A DNA stretch of 64,000 bases from Acinetobacter johnsonii CIP 64.6 (GTDB lineage: Bacteria; Pseudomonadota; Gammaproteobacteria; Pseudomonadales; Moraxellaceae): positions 610,875-674,874 of the forward strand of contig NZ_KB849236.1 of assembly GCF_000368045.1 (NCBI RefSeq). Direction: 5' to 3'. The notes below the pieces were generated by a model that worked only from the letters and a program-made list of their open reading frames with translations, was not told the DNA's origin and made no database searches. Every line of letters starts with the position of its first letter. Within the stretch, counting starts at the first letter, position 1. The translations under genes were made by a program, and so were the position numbers. This document shows positions 55,586 through 63,919 of the stretch, in pieces.

Positions 55586-57025
55586 TTGAAGCGTTTTCTG
55601 TGTGCGTGCAGTTTAAGTCTTATTTCGACTGTTGGTTTTGCAGAAGGTCAATTTCTTACGAATGCTCCACAGTTTAATGTGCCTGAGATTGGTTCAGGTA
55701 TAGGTTTTATTGATCAATATAATGAGCGCTATATTGGTGAAAAAGTTTATCGTGAAGTGCAGCGTCAGCTACCTGTTACGCAAAATCCGTGGCTAGAAGA
55801 TCAACTGATGAATGCTTTTTCAAGCATTTTGAGTCAAACCCAGCTTGGTCAACCCATTGGTCTGGTGGTCATTAATGACCCGCAAATTAATGCCTTTGCA
55901 GTTCCGGGCGGATTGTTTGCATTAAACGCTGGTTTGATTACCAATGCCAATAATATGGATGAAGTTGCCGGCGTAATGGCGCACGAAATTGCGCACGTCA
56001 CACAGCGGCATTACAGCCGCTCGCAAGAGGCATTTAAGGGGCAGGGATTACTCGCGCTGGCAGGGATTTTGGTTGGTGCTTTGGTTGCGTCTCAAGCTGA
56101 TGGTGATGTCGGTTCTGCAGTCATGGTCGGTACGCAAGCCGCACTCATGGACAAGCAGTTGTCCTATAGTCGTAACCAAGAGCGTGAAGCTGACCGTATA
56201 GGGATGCAGTACATGTATAGTGCTGGTTATAACCCGCAAAGTATGGCTGATTTTTTTGAAGTGATGCACCGTTCAACCAGTCGAGTAAGTTTTTTACCTG
56301 ACTTTTGGTTCACACACCCACTCACGACTGAGCGGATGAGTGAGGCAAGACTTAGAGCGAATCAATTGCCTAAAGTGAAATCTACTTGGCGTGATGAAGA
56401 CTTTGAGATCTTGAAGCTGTATACCATGGTGATCTCGAATCAGGCGACAGAACAGCAACTACAGATGCTGGTGAGTCGTAATAGTTATGCAGCACAACTG
56501 GCTTTGGCTAGTTTTTACCTCAAACAAGGTGACTATAAACTTGCTCAGCAAGTGTTAGATCAGGCTAAGTCGCATCAGAAACTACATAATCTACAAACCT
56601 TGATTCAAACTGATATCTTGCTTGGACAAAATCAGGTAAATGAAGCCCTTGCTGTGATTCAATCACCTACGAGCATCATGCCTGAAAATCGGGCTTTAAA
56701 TTATAAATTGGCTGAAGTTTATATTCGTCAGAATCGACCTGAGCTTGCGCAGCCTGTACTCAATCGGTTTTTGAAAAATAATCCGCGTGATGTGAATGCG
56801 TGGAGACTGATGCAACAAGCCGCGAGTTTAGATAAAAAGTCGCCAATGCATACCATTAATGTTTTGCGCTATCGGGCTGAAGTGCAGTTTTGGTCGGGCT
56901 TTGAAGAAGAAGCGATTAAATCTTTATTGCATGCTCAGCGTTTAGCGAAAGATAATGAATCAATGTCAGCGACCATTAAAACGCGTTTAACCCAAATGCA
57001 AAAGGATCGACAATTTAGAGCTTAG
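55586..57025 (+). CDS. bepA: M48 metallopeptidase with TPR domain, BepA-like
   Basis: 479 residues; periplasmic zinc protease/chaperone for outer-membrane protein and LptD assembly. The start is a TTG at 55586 with GGGG 6 bases upstream; from it a signal peptide MKRFLCACSLSLISTVGFAE is formed. The catalytic motif GVMAHEIAHVTQRH (HExxH at 133-137) and the third ligand in NQEREADRIGM (Glu near 201) are intact, unlike in the M48-like protein encoded upstream. Residues 310-475 form TPR-like helical repeats, for example LALASFYLKQGDYKLAQQVL. Single gene by spacing. Confidence 0.9.
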   Translation: MKRFLCACSLSLISTVGFAEGQFLTNAPQFNVPEIGSGIGFIDQYNERYIGEKVYREVQRQLPVTQNPWLEDQLMNAFSSILSQTQLGQPIGLVVINDPQINAFAVPGGLFALNAGLITNANNMDEVAGVMAHEIAHVTQRHYSRSQEAFKGQGLLALAGILVGALVASQADGDVGSAVMVGTQAALMDKQLSYSRNQEREADRIGMQYMYSAGYNPQSMADFFEVMHRSTSRVSFLPDFWFTHPLTTERMSEARLRANQLPKVKSTWRDEDFEILKLYTMVISNQATEQQLQMLVSRNSYAAQLALASFYLKQGDYKLAQQVLDQAKSHQKLHNLQTLIQTDILLGQNQVNEALAVIQSPTSIMPENRALNYKLAEVYIRQNRPELAQPVLNRFLKNNPRDVNAWRLMQQAASLDKKSPMHTINVLRYRAEVQFWSGFEEEAIKSLLHAQRLAKDNESMSATIKTRLTQMQKDRQFRA

Positions 57026-57128
57026 AAAAGTGGTATTGCAAATAGAGGGATAAAACAGAGATGAGTCAGGAATTGTTTTAAAGCTGAGAATGAATAGATA
57101 AAATAATAATTTTTATAGAAACTAAAAC

Positions 57129-57158
57129 TTTGAACTGCCTTTTTTAAGGTCAGTTCAA
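57129..57158 (-). terminator. Probable terminator of rpsU-yqeY
   Basis: TTGAACTG-CCTT and AAGG-t-CAGTTCAA pair with one bulge. It lies 26 bases past the yqeY stop on the minus strand with a modest T-rich tail. Confidence 0.6.
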
Positions 57159-57183
57159 CGTAATCGATTTAAAGATTTTTAAA

Positions 57184-57630
57184 TTAAGCCAGTTTTGCTT
57201 TAATTTTTGCTGAAACTTGAGAAGGATCGGCGCGCCCGGCTATGAGCGGACGCAGAGAATTCATCACCTTACCCATATCTTTCATGCTAGTAGCTTCTTG
57301 CGCTGCAATCGTTTGCGCAATCATGGAATCAAGTTCTTCCTCAGTCATAGCTTCTGGTAGAAATTGAGATAAAACCTCAAGTTCGGCTTGTTCCTTACTA
57401 GCTAAATCTTCTCGACCAGCGCCTTCAAAGGCTTTGATCGATTCTTTACGTTGTTTAATTTGTTTTTCAATGACCGCAAGAACTTGAGCGTCGTCAAGTT
57501 CTTTGCGCTCATCGACTTCGATTTGCTTAATTGCCGCCTGTAGACCACGAATTACCGTTAACTTATCCATTTCTTTAGCACGCATAGTTGCTTTCAAAAC
57601 ATCCGTGATTTGGTCTTTTAAAGTCGTCAT
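57184..57630 (-). CDS. yqeY: GatB/YqeY-domain protein
   Basis: 148 residues. The C-terminal helical YqeY domain is also found at the end of GatB and is thought to touch tRNA. Motifs: LKDQITDVLKATMRAKEMDK near the start, LTVIRGLQAAIKQIEVDER, SQFLPEAMTEEELDSMIAQT and LIAGRADPSQVSAKIKAKLA at the end. Function as a free protein is unknown. It follows rpsU by 33 bases, a pairing common in proteobacteria; dnaG, often next, is absent here. Confidence 0.92.
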   Translation of the reverse strand: MTTLKDQITDVLKATMRAKEMDKLTVIRGLQAAIKQIEVDERKELDDAQVLAVIEKQIKQRKESIKAFEGAGREDLASKEQAELEVLSQFLPEAMTEEELDSMIAQTIAAQEATSMKDMGKVMNSLRPLIAGRADPSQVSAKIKAKLA

Positions 57631-57663
57631 TATTTAATCCAGGCAGTCAATCACAAATTAATC

Positions 57664-57879
57664 TTAGTAAAGGCGAGTCGTACGTACTGATTCACGTGCC
57701 AATTTCTTTTGGTAGCGTTTAACAGCAGCAGCTTTTTTGCGCTTACGTTCTTGAGTTGGTTTCTCGTAGAATTCACGCTTACGTACGTCAGCTAGAACAC
57801 CCGCTTTTTCGCATGAACGTTTGAAACGACGGATAGCTACGTCTACTGGTTCGCCTTCTTTCAATTTAACTTGTGGCAT
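57664..57879 (-). CDS. rpsU: Ribosomal protein S21
   Basis: 71 residues, basic small-subunit protein needed for initiation on natural mRNAs. The sequence [20 protein letters not shown], then [20 protein letters not shown] and [20 protein letters not shown], is standard. AAGGA-like GAGGATTC stands before the start on the minus strand. It is divergent from tsaD across a 146-base spacer, as in E. coli, where dnaG and rpoD follow. Confidence 0.97.
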
Positions 57880-58025
57880 GAAGAATCCTCATAAAGTTAT
57901 GGATAAGATCGCAGGCCGAATGCCTGTGATCACAAGTGAAGGTCAGTATTTTACTCATTTACATCTCATACCACAAGCATATAATAGTGACTGCAATAGA
58001 ATTGATACAGGTTATAGGCAGTTTA

Positions 58026-59042
58026 ATGATCGTTTTAGGCTTGGAAACGTCGTGTGATGAAACAGGACTTGCGCTGTATGACAGCGAGTTGGGTTTACGC
58101 GGGCAGGTGCTTTATAGCCAGATTAAACTGCATGCAGAATATGGCGGTGTGGTTCCAGAGCTGGCGTCACGTGATCATGTGCGTAAACTGATTCCATTAA
58201 TGAATGAATTATTGGAGCAAACTGACGTCAAAAAATCGGAAATTGATGCCATTGCCTATACACGTGGGCCAGGTTTAATGGGCGCATTAATGACAGGTGC
58301 GTTGTTTGGTCGAACTTTGGCCTTTGCATTGAACAAACCGGCAATTGGTGTTCATCATATGGAGGGGCATATGCTCGCACCATTGTTGTCTGAAACAGCG
58401 CCAGAATTTCCATTTGTGGCGCTGTTGGTCTCTGGTGGGCATTCACAACTGATGGCAGCCTATGGCATTGGCCAGTATGAATTGCTGGGTGAATCGATTG
58501 ATGATGCAGCCGGAGAAGCATTCGATAAAGTGGCGAAAATGATGGGTCTGCCCTATCCAGGTGGGCCAAACATTTCCAAACTGGCTGAACAAGGCAATCC
58601 TGCTGCTTTTGCTTTCCCACGTCCAATGCTCCATCAAGGGCTGGAATTCTCATTTAGCGGTTTAAAAACTGCTGTATCTGTACAAATGAAAAAACTGGGT
58701 GATGAAAACCGTGATGCAGATATTGCAGCAAGTTTTCAGGAAGCCATTGTCGATACCTTGGTGAAAAAGTCAGTTAAAGCATTGAAACAGACGGGCTTGA
58801 AGCGTTTAGTGATTGCCGGTGGTGTCAGTGCCAACAAACGCTTACGTGAGCGTTTAGAAGCAGATTTAGCCAAAATTAAAGCGACTGTTTATTATGCAGA
58901 ACCGGCACTCTGTACTGATAATGGCGCGATGATTGCCTTTGCCGGTTATCAGCGTTTAAAAGCAGGGCAACAGGATGGCTTGGCGGTGACGACGACACCA
59001 CGCTGGCCAATGACTGAGTTGACCAATCCCAGTGAAGTCTAA
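58026..59042 (+). CDS. tsaD: tRNA N6-adenosine threonylcarbamoyltransferase TsaD
   Basis: 338 residues; transfers threonylcarbamoyl to A37 of ANN-decoding tRNAs with TsaB and TsaE. The ATG at 58026 ([19 protein letters not shown]) is chosen over the frame's upstream end at 57936 because family members begin here. Metal-binding HHMEGHML is near residue 110, [12 protein letters not shown] near 132, and [20 protein letters not shown] near 155; the C-terminal [14 protein letters not shown] has the last metal Asp. Complete. Divergent from rpsU. Confidence 0.97.
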   Translation: MIVLGLETSCDETGLALYDSELGLRGQVLYSQIKLHAEYGGVVPELASRDHVRKLIPLMNELLEQTDVKKSEIDAIAYTRGPGLMGALMTGALFGRTLAFALNKPAIGVHHMEGHMLAPLLSETAPEFPFVALLVSGGHSQLMAAYGIGQYELLGESIDDAAGEAFDKVAKMMGLPYPGGPNISKLAEQGNPAAFAFPRPMLHQGLEFSFSGLKTAVSVQMKKLGDENRDADIAASFQEAIVDTLVKKSVKALKQTGLKRLVIAGGVSANKRLRERLEADLAKIKATVYYAEPALCTDNGAMIAFAGYQRLKAGQQDGLAVTTTPRWPMTELTNPSEV

Positions 59043-59062
59043 GATTTTCATTTGATGAGCTT

Positions 59063-59090
59063 AAAGCCCGACGAAATGTTGGGCTTTTTT
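59063..59090 (+). terminator. Terminator of tsaD
   Basis: AAAGCCCGAC, GAAAT loop, GTTGGGCTTT then TTT, with one G-T pair. Confidence 0.9.
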
Positions 59091-59589
59091 ACATTTAGGT
59101 CTTTATCACAAGGCTTTTCAAAAAACGCTGCTTAGACTTTAAAAATATTTTTTGACTTACTTAAATGTAGCTTAGCATCAAGTTAAAAGTATTTACCCAT
59201 AGGTTTATCCATAGAAATTGGGGATAAGTATGCCTAGCGTAGTTTTTGATTGATCTCAAAAGATTAAAACTTTGAGTATTTTGACTTCAATTGAAATTCT
59301 ATTTTATATGGTTTTAAGGTATTGATTAATATTAAGAGTTTGTATTTTTCTTAAGTTTTTATTTCTATACGAGGATAAAACTCAAAGCCACGAAGGCCAA
59401 TTACAACACGTAACATGATTTAGCTTCCTGAGCTTAAGGATATTCTTTAGTTTATATGAAAGGCAGATATAGATTTTCTTAAAAAATATCTTGGTCGTAT
59501 AAACCTCAAAGCTATGACGGTCTGTTTTAGGAACTTTCATTACAACAATGGAAGTACATAATTAGAAGAAAATTTTAGAGGTGTTACCC
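59091..59589. other. AT-rich gap of about 500 bases without a recognised gene
   Basis: No open frame of coding character is visible on either strand. Two short imperfect repeats stand out: CTCAAAGCCACGAAGGCC near 59381 and CTCAAAGCTATGACGGTC near 59505, both following a TATAAA or ATAAAA block. The second can fold as ACCTCA / TGACGGT with a bulge. They may be protein-binding or RNA elements upstream of the next gene; no known riboswitch class fits. Confidence 0.4.
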
Positions 59590-59612
59590 ATGGCGGCTAC
59601 TATACTAATGGA

Positions 59613-60263
59613 ATGCTAGACCCTGATGATTCGATAATTCTACTGATTGATCGTCAAAGTGGACTTTTTAATACCGTACGCGATGTACCTGTACCCGACT
59701 TACGCAATTATGTGATTGCAATTGCAAAAGCGGCAACTTTATTAAATATACCTGTAATTACCACTGCATCTGTACCTGACGGCCCTAATGGTCCTTTAAT
59801 TCCTGAAATTCACCACTTTGCTCCGCATGCAGTTTATGTACCACGGACTGGACAAATTAATACTTGGGACAATCCCTTATTTGTAGATGAAGTTAAAAAA
59901 ACGGGTAGGAAGACACTGATTATTGCTGGAACGCTGACCAGTGTATGTATGACTTTCCCTGCTGTAAGCGCTCGTAAAGAAGGTTATAACGTCTATTGTC
60001 TTGTGGATGCATCAGGTAACTGGAGCAAGTTAGCCACAGATACATCAATTGCTCGTGTGACCCAAGCGGGCGCAATTCCAACCGATACTTTTGTGATTGT
60101 GGCCGAGTTAATGCGTACTTGGAACCGTCCAGAAGGCTCCCGTTTTGCTGAAATTCTTTCAGATCATGTCTGCCCAGAATATAAATGCTTAATGGAGAGT
60201 TATGCAAAAGCACAAGCTGTGGTTAAAGATGGGCCAGAAACAAACTTAGATAAATATCAATAA
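59613..60263 (+). CDS. Isochorismatase-family hydrolase (YcaC-like), N-terminus doubtful
   Basis: 216 residues of cysteine hydrolase fold. The catalytic Asp is in [16 protein letters not shown], the nucleophile Cys in [14 protein letters not shown] near residue 110, and the Lys probably in [14 protein letters not shown]. Related to E. coli YcaC; the substrate is unknown. ATG 59613 has no ribosome site. A well-placed start with GAGGTG upstream is ATG 59590, in a different frame, which stops after nine codons at 59619. Either reinitiation occurs at the overlapping ATG or a single-base frameshift has removed the true N-terminus. The core domain is intact. It follows a long AT-rich gap. Confidence 0.8.
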   Translation: MLDPDDSIILLIDRQSGLFNTVRDVPVPDLRNYVIAIAKAATLLNIPVITTASVPDGPNGPLIPEIHHFAPHAVYVPRTGQINTWDNPLFVDEVKKTGRKTLIIAGTLTSVCMTFPAVSARKEGYNVYCLVDASGNWSKLATDTSIARVTQAGAIPTDTFVIVAELMRTWNRPEGSRFAEILSDHVCPEYKCLMESYAKAQAVVKDGPETNLDKYQ

Positions 60264-60305
60264 TCAGATCAAACCGATTTGAACTGATATTTATCCCTAA
60301 TTTTC

Positions 60306-60350
60306 AAAGAAATAACCCAAATTCTAATGCGAAATTTAGGTTATTTCTTT
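60306..60350. terminator. Hairpin between the isochorismatase-family gene and the DUF815 gene
   Basis: AAAGAAATAACC and GGTTATTTCTTT form a 12-pair stem, extended inward by AAATTC/GAAATTT. It is convergent, so it may stop both genes, but the T-runs are short. Confidence 0.6.
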
Positions 60351-60424
60351 GATCAGAATGAACTATTAAATATAAAAATAATTGAAATAAAATAGATGCT
60401 TAAGCGCCGATCAGTATTTTTATC

Positions 60425-61297
60425 CTAAAGCTGTTTTAATTGTTGTGAACCGACCCAGTGTTTAGAAAATTGATACGCGGCACGTCCAGAGCGTTGTCCA
60501 CGCGCTTGACACCAACGAAGCGCTTCGGCTCGTACCATATCGTCCATGGAGATTTGAGCTTTTGCTAAGTAGTGCTGCACAATGTCCAAATATAAGTTTT
60601 GATCCATTGGATAAAAAGACAGCCATAATCCAAAACGATCGGAGAGTGAAATTTTTTCTTCAATCGCTTCTTGTGGATGTAGTTCAGTGTACTGCGGTAC
60701 GTCGACTCGAGTCACAGGCGTGTTTTCATGCATAAACTCAGGCAGCAAATGACGACGGTTACTGGTGGCATAGATAATAAAATTACTTGAACCTGACTGC
60801 AAAGACCCATCTAGCACACTTTTTAAACTGCGATAGTTTTCATCTTCGGCGTTAAACGCCAAGTCATCACAATACACAATAAACTTTTCAGGACGTTCTG
60901 CAATCAGCTTTTGAATTTCAGGCAGTTCGGATAAATCATCACGTTCAATTTCAATCAGCCTTAAGCCTTGCTCTGCGTATTCCGTTAATAAAGCACGCAC
61001 AATAGAGGACTTGCCTGTCCCGCGAGAGCCCGTCAGCAGAACGTCATTGGCAGGTAAACCATTAAGAAACTGTTCTGTATTTTGCAGTACTTTTTCTTTT
61101 TGACGCTCAATGCCTTTTAAATCATTTAATTCGATTCGTTTGAGCTGATGAATGGCTTTTAACTCGCCATTTTCCCATTTAAAGGCAATCGCTGAAAAAT
61201 CAGGTGCTTGTTTAACTTCTGGTAGGCTTTGCTGTAGTTGTTGGAGTACAGTCGATAGTGCTTCTAAGATATTGTTCGGTAGGTCAATGGTCGCCAT
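60425..61297 (-). CDS. DUF815-family AAA+ ATPase
   Basis: 290 residues of the DUF815 group of AAA+ proteins, function unknown. The N-terminus is a small unrecognised domain. The ATPase has Walker A LLTGSRGTGKSSIVRALLTE (about 87-106), Walker B KFIVYCDDLAFN near 145, sensor 1 FIIYATSNRRHLLPE near 175, and an ISLSDRFGLWLSFYPMDQN region near 215 that is typical of the family. It is cytosolic and monocistronic, divergent from the patatin gene with a 200-base spacer that shows no other gene. Confidence 0.85.
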   Translation of the reverse strand: MATIDLPNNILEALSTVLQQLQQSLPEVKQAPDFSAIAFKWENGELKAIHQLKRIELNDLKGIERQKEKVLQNTEQFLNGLPANDVLLTGSRGTGKSSIVRALLTEYAEQGLRLIEIERDDLSELPEIQKLIAERPEKFIVYCDDLAFNAEDENYRSLKSVLDGSLQSGSSNFIIYATSNRRHLLPEFMHENTPVTRVDVPQYTELHPQEAIEEKISLSDRFGLWLSFYPMDQNLYLDIVQHYLAKAQISMDDMVRAEALRWCQARGQRSGRAAYQFSKHWVGSQQLKQL

Positions 61298-61501
61298 GAT
61301 TAATCAGCTTATAATTACACTTGTCGTCGATCTTAACATCCGATCTAGTCGTATCAAACCCTTAAAGCGGTGCAGATTTGCCAATTTTAGGGTTGAAATG
61401 GCAATTGTAATGCTCACATAATTTGCACATAGTCAGTTAGACTGACGGTTGAACGTGTCAGTGAAATTTTAGGAAAACAAAAAAAGTGGGTGAGGATGAA
61501 T

Positions 61502-63013
61502 ATGTTGTTTAAAGATTTCACACGGGAAATCAACCCGCACCAAGCCTATCGAATCAAAAAACTGAAAAACCAATTGGCTCAGGCAGACAACTATACTGAG
61601 TGGAAAAGTATTGCACTTAGAATTGATGAAGAGTCAGGGGCGCAAGAGTGGAAGTATGACAACTGTTCACCTTATTTCGATGCAGAAGTGATTACCCATC
61701 GTTTAGGGTTGTTGAAGCGTTATCGTCAACAAAAGCGTACGACCGATTTAATGTACCTGCTACGTGAAGGTCTGAGTTATGACATTGCTAATATTGCTCA
61801 CCCCATGCTGTTTACTGCAACCTATGTCGGCACCAAGAAAATTATTGAAGACTATATTGAAGAAGTTAGTCGAGGTTTAGCATTTGTAGCATCTACGGAT
61901 TGCCAGTGTTTAGATAAACAGCAAAAAATTGAATTTTTTCAGCACTGTCAAAAAGCTTTTGGGCAACCAGCCATGATGTTTTCAGGCGGTGCAACATTAG
62001 GACTGTTTCATACAGGTGTGTGCAAGGCTTTGCTTGAGCAAGACCTCATGCCAAAAGTGCTGTCTGGTTCAAGTGCTGGTGCCATTATGACAGCGATGCT
62101 GGGGCGAGCGACGCCTGCAGAAATGCTGAGCATCTTAAATGGTGAAAACTTTTTCACCGATGCCTTTCAGTTTCGGGGTTTTCGTGAGGTCTTAAAGGGC
62201 AATGGCGGCTTAGCGGATGTAAAGCATTTAAAAAACTTTTTAATTGCAAATTTGGGTGACGTTACCTTTGAAGAGGCCTTTAAGCAGTCAGGCTTGTATA
62301 ACAATGTCGCGGTTGCACCTTATGATGCCTCACAAAATCCGCGCATTATGAATACCTTTACTTCACCTGACTTATTGGTGTGGAGCGCGGTGCTCGCGTC
62401 TTGTGCGGTGCCGATTTTATTTCCACCAGTCAAGCTCACCAGTAAACGACATGACGGCTTATATACTCCCTATATGTCTTCTACTCGCTGGGTTGATGGT
62501 AGTGTGCGTAGTGATTTCCCTCAGGAAAAAATGGCGCGTTTATACAATTTAAACTACACCATTGCCAGTCAAGTGAATCCGCATGTGGTGCCATTTATGC
62601 AGTCGGATGAAGCACGGTTTCGTAAAGATATGTTGAGCTGGCCTGAACGGATTGTACGCCGACAAGGCAAAGTGATTAGTAAAGGGGTGATGGACTTTGC
62701 CCGTGAGCGTGTGGGGATGATTCCACCGATCCGCCGTTTACTGGATCATGGCTATGGCGTGGTCGATCAGCGTTATTATGGCGATGTGAACATTGTAGGG
62801 AAATATGGCCTGCGTCATTATAGTTATATGCTGCAAAATCCAAGACCACATTTATTTAAACTCTTACAACGTGAAGGTGAACGTGCAACTTGGCCAAAAA
62901 TCTCAATGATTGAAACACATGCCCGTGTTGGGAAAACCATTCAACATTGTTTAGAGGTCTTAACTGCATTGGATACGGCAGAGATGAATGAATCCGAATT
63001 CTTGGCAGTTTAA
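61502..63013 (+). CDS. Patatin-like phospholipase with DUF3336
   Basis: 503 residues from ATG 61502; AGG stands 6 bases before it, better than the in-frame GTG 61490 or ATG 61496. The N-terminal DUF3336 region (about 1-145, YTEWKSIALRIDEESGAQEW) is typical of the fungal and bacterial triacylglycerol lipase-like patatins. The patatin domain has oxyanion glycines SGGATLGLFH (about 161-170), the nucleophile serine in SGSSAGAIMTAML (GSSAG, about 189-193) and the catalytic Asp in RWVDGSVRSDFP near 353. It would hydrolyse lipid acyl chains. The stop overlaps the next gene by 26 bases. Confidence 0.9.
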   Translation: MLFKDFTREINPHQAYRIKKLKNQLAQADNYTEWKSIALRIDEESGAQEWKYDNCSPYFDAEVITHRLGLLKRYRQQKRTTDLMYLLREGLSYDIANIAHPMLFTATYVGTKKIIEDYIEEVSRGLAFVASTDCQCLDKQQKIEFFQHCQKAFGQPAMMFSGGATLGLFHTGVCKALLEQDLMPKVLSGSSAGAIMTAMLGRATPAEMLSILNGENFFTDAFQFRGFREVLKGNGGLADVKHLKNFLIANLGDVTFEEAFKQSGLYNNVAVAPYDASQNPRIMNTFTSPDLLVWSAVLASCAVPILFPPVKLTSKRHDGLYTPYMSSTRWVDGSVRSDFPQEKMARLYNLNYTIASQVNPHVVPFMQSDEARFRKDMLSWPERIVRRQGKVISKGVMDFARERVGMIPPIRRLLDHGYGVVDQRYYGDVNIVGKYGLRHYSYMLQNPRPHLFKLLQREGERATWPKISMIETHARVGKTIQHCLEVLTALDTAEMNESEFLAV

Positions 63014-63812
63014 TCGTCAAGAATTAAATGCTCTCGCGACGTCGCTTCATACTCCGACTCAGCGTTTGGGTTGGGGGCGAAGGCTTTATCGCTTTGAAGT
63101 TGCAGGGCAGGGGTATTGGTTAAAGTATCAGTCGCTATCAGAGCATGCGGCGCTAATTAAAGGCTTTGACGCTGAACTTGGTTTTTATCAGCATGCACTT
63201 GCGATGCTGCAACTGCCAAAGTTCTTGCCTGAAGTGCAAATCCTTGAAAATTTTGAGTTTCACTCAGAGCAGGTGAAAGCCGCACTCATCTTAAAAAATG
63301 TTCCATCATTACTTATGGCGAATCCCCGTCAGTTAAGTCGAGATTATGTCATTCATATCATCTTTAAAATGCTGAATGCAGTTGAAGAATTACATCAGAT
63401 GGGATGGATTCATGCTGATTTAAAAGCTTCACATTTTTTGTTAGACGGTTCTATATGTAAGTTAATTGATTTTGAGCAGAGCCAAAGAATTGGTGAAATA
63501 AGCTGTCAAAAGGCTCTAACGGCGACACCGCGCTATATGGCACCTGAATTATTTCATGGTGAAGCAAAGACCGTACAAACCGACCTATATGCACTCGGGA
63601 TCATTCTACTTGAATGGTTGACTGATCAACGTTTGCAGGCAGCAAGCTACCAAGACTGGGCGTATTTACACTGTCAGTCTTTGAAGATAGCACTTCCAGA
63701 ACCTTTTCAGGGTTTTAGTCCACTTTTACAGGGACTTTTAGCTAAGCAAAAAAGCCAAAGATGGCAAAATATCATGGCTGCAAAACGATGCTTAATGACT
63801 GAAATTGAATGA
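62988..63812 (+). CDS. Atypical serine/threonine protein kinase-like protein
   Basis: 274 residues. Kinase elements are present but altered: a weak glycine loop LGWGRRLYRFEV (27-38), ATP Lys in YWLKYQS (about 46), helix-C Glu near 63, catalytic loop HADLKASHFLL (142-152, the usual metal Asn is His149), DFE in place of DFG (161-163), APE at 185-187, and a C-lobe TDLYALGIILLEWLTDQ. ePK-like C-lobe rather than the Kdo-kinase type. Whether it phosphorylates protein, lipid or nothing is open. The start lies inside the end of the patatin gene (26-base overlap), so its translation is coupled to it. Confidence 0.78.
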   Translation: MNPNSWQFNRQELNALATSLHTPTQRLGWGRRLYRFEVAGQGYWLKYQSLSEHAALIKGFDAELGFYQHALAMLQLPKFLPEVQILENFEFHSEQVKAALILKNVPSLLMANPRQLSRDYVIHIIFKMLNAVEELHQMGWIHADLKASHFLLDGSICKLIDFEQSQRIGEISCQKALTATPRYMAPELFHGEAKTVQTDLYALGIILLEWLTDQRLQAASYQDWAYLHCQSLKIALPEPFQGFSPLLQGLLAKQKSQRWQNIMAAKRCLMTEIE

Positions 63813-63879
63813 GAAAAAGCCAAGTATGAAGTTTTTGTTTCTTATTTAATCAAATGAGTGTGTTTTTCTTAAAAATTGC

Positions 63880-63908
63880 TTGTCATGCGAAAATGATCTC
63901 TATAGTAT
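63880..63908 (+). promoter_or_regulatory. Probable promoter of the tRNA-Leu gene
   Basis: TTGTCA at 63880-63885, 17-base spacer, then TAGTAT at 63903-63908 (or the overlapping TATAGT). It would start transcription a few bases before the tRNA. Confidence 0.55.
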
Positions 63909-63919
63909 ACACAGCCATT

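Noticed and set aside
59370..59420. Guanidine-II (mini-ykkC) hairpin at GCCACGAAGGC
   Set aside because: The class needs two ACGR-loop hairpins close together; the second copy is 125 bases away and lacks the loop.
59490..59580. Purine-type riboswitch suggested by CGTATAAACC ... TATGACGG
   Set aside because: Only the first joining segment looks similar; the P2/P3 loops and the conserved CCGTAAA-like part are missing.
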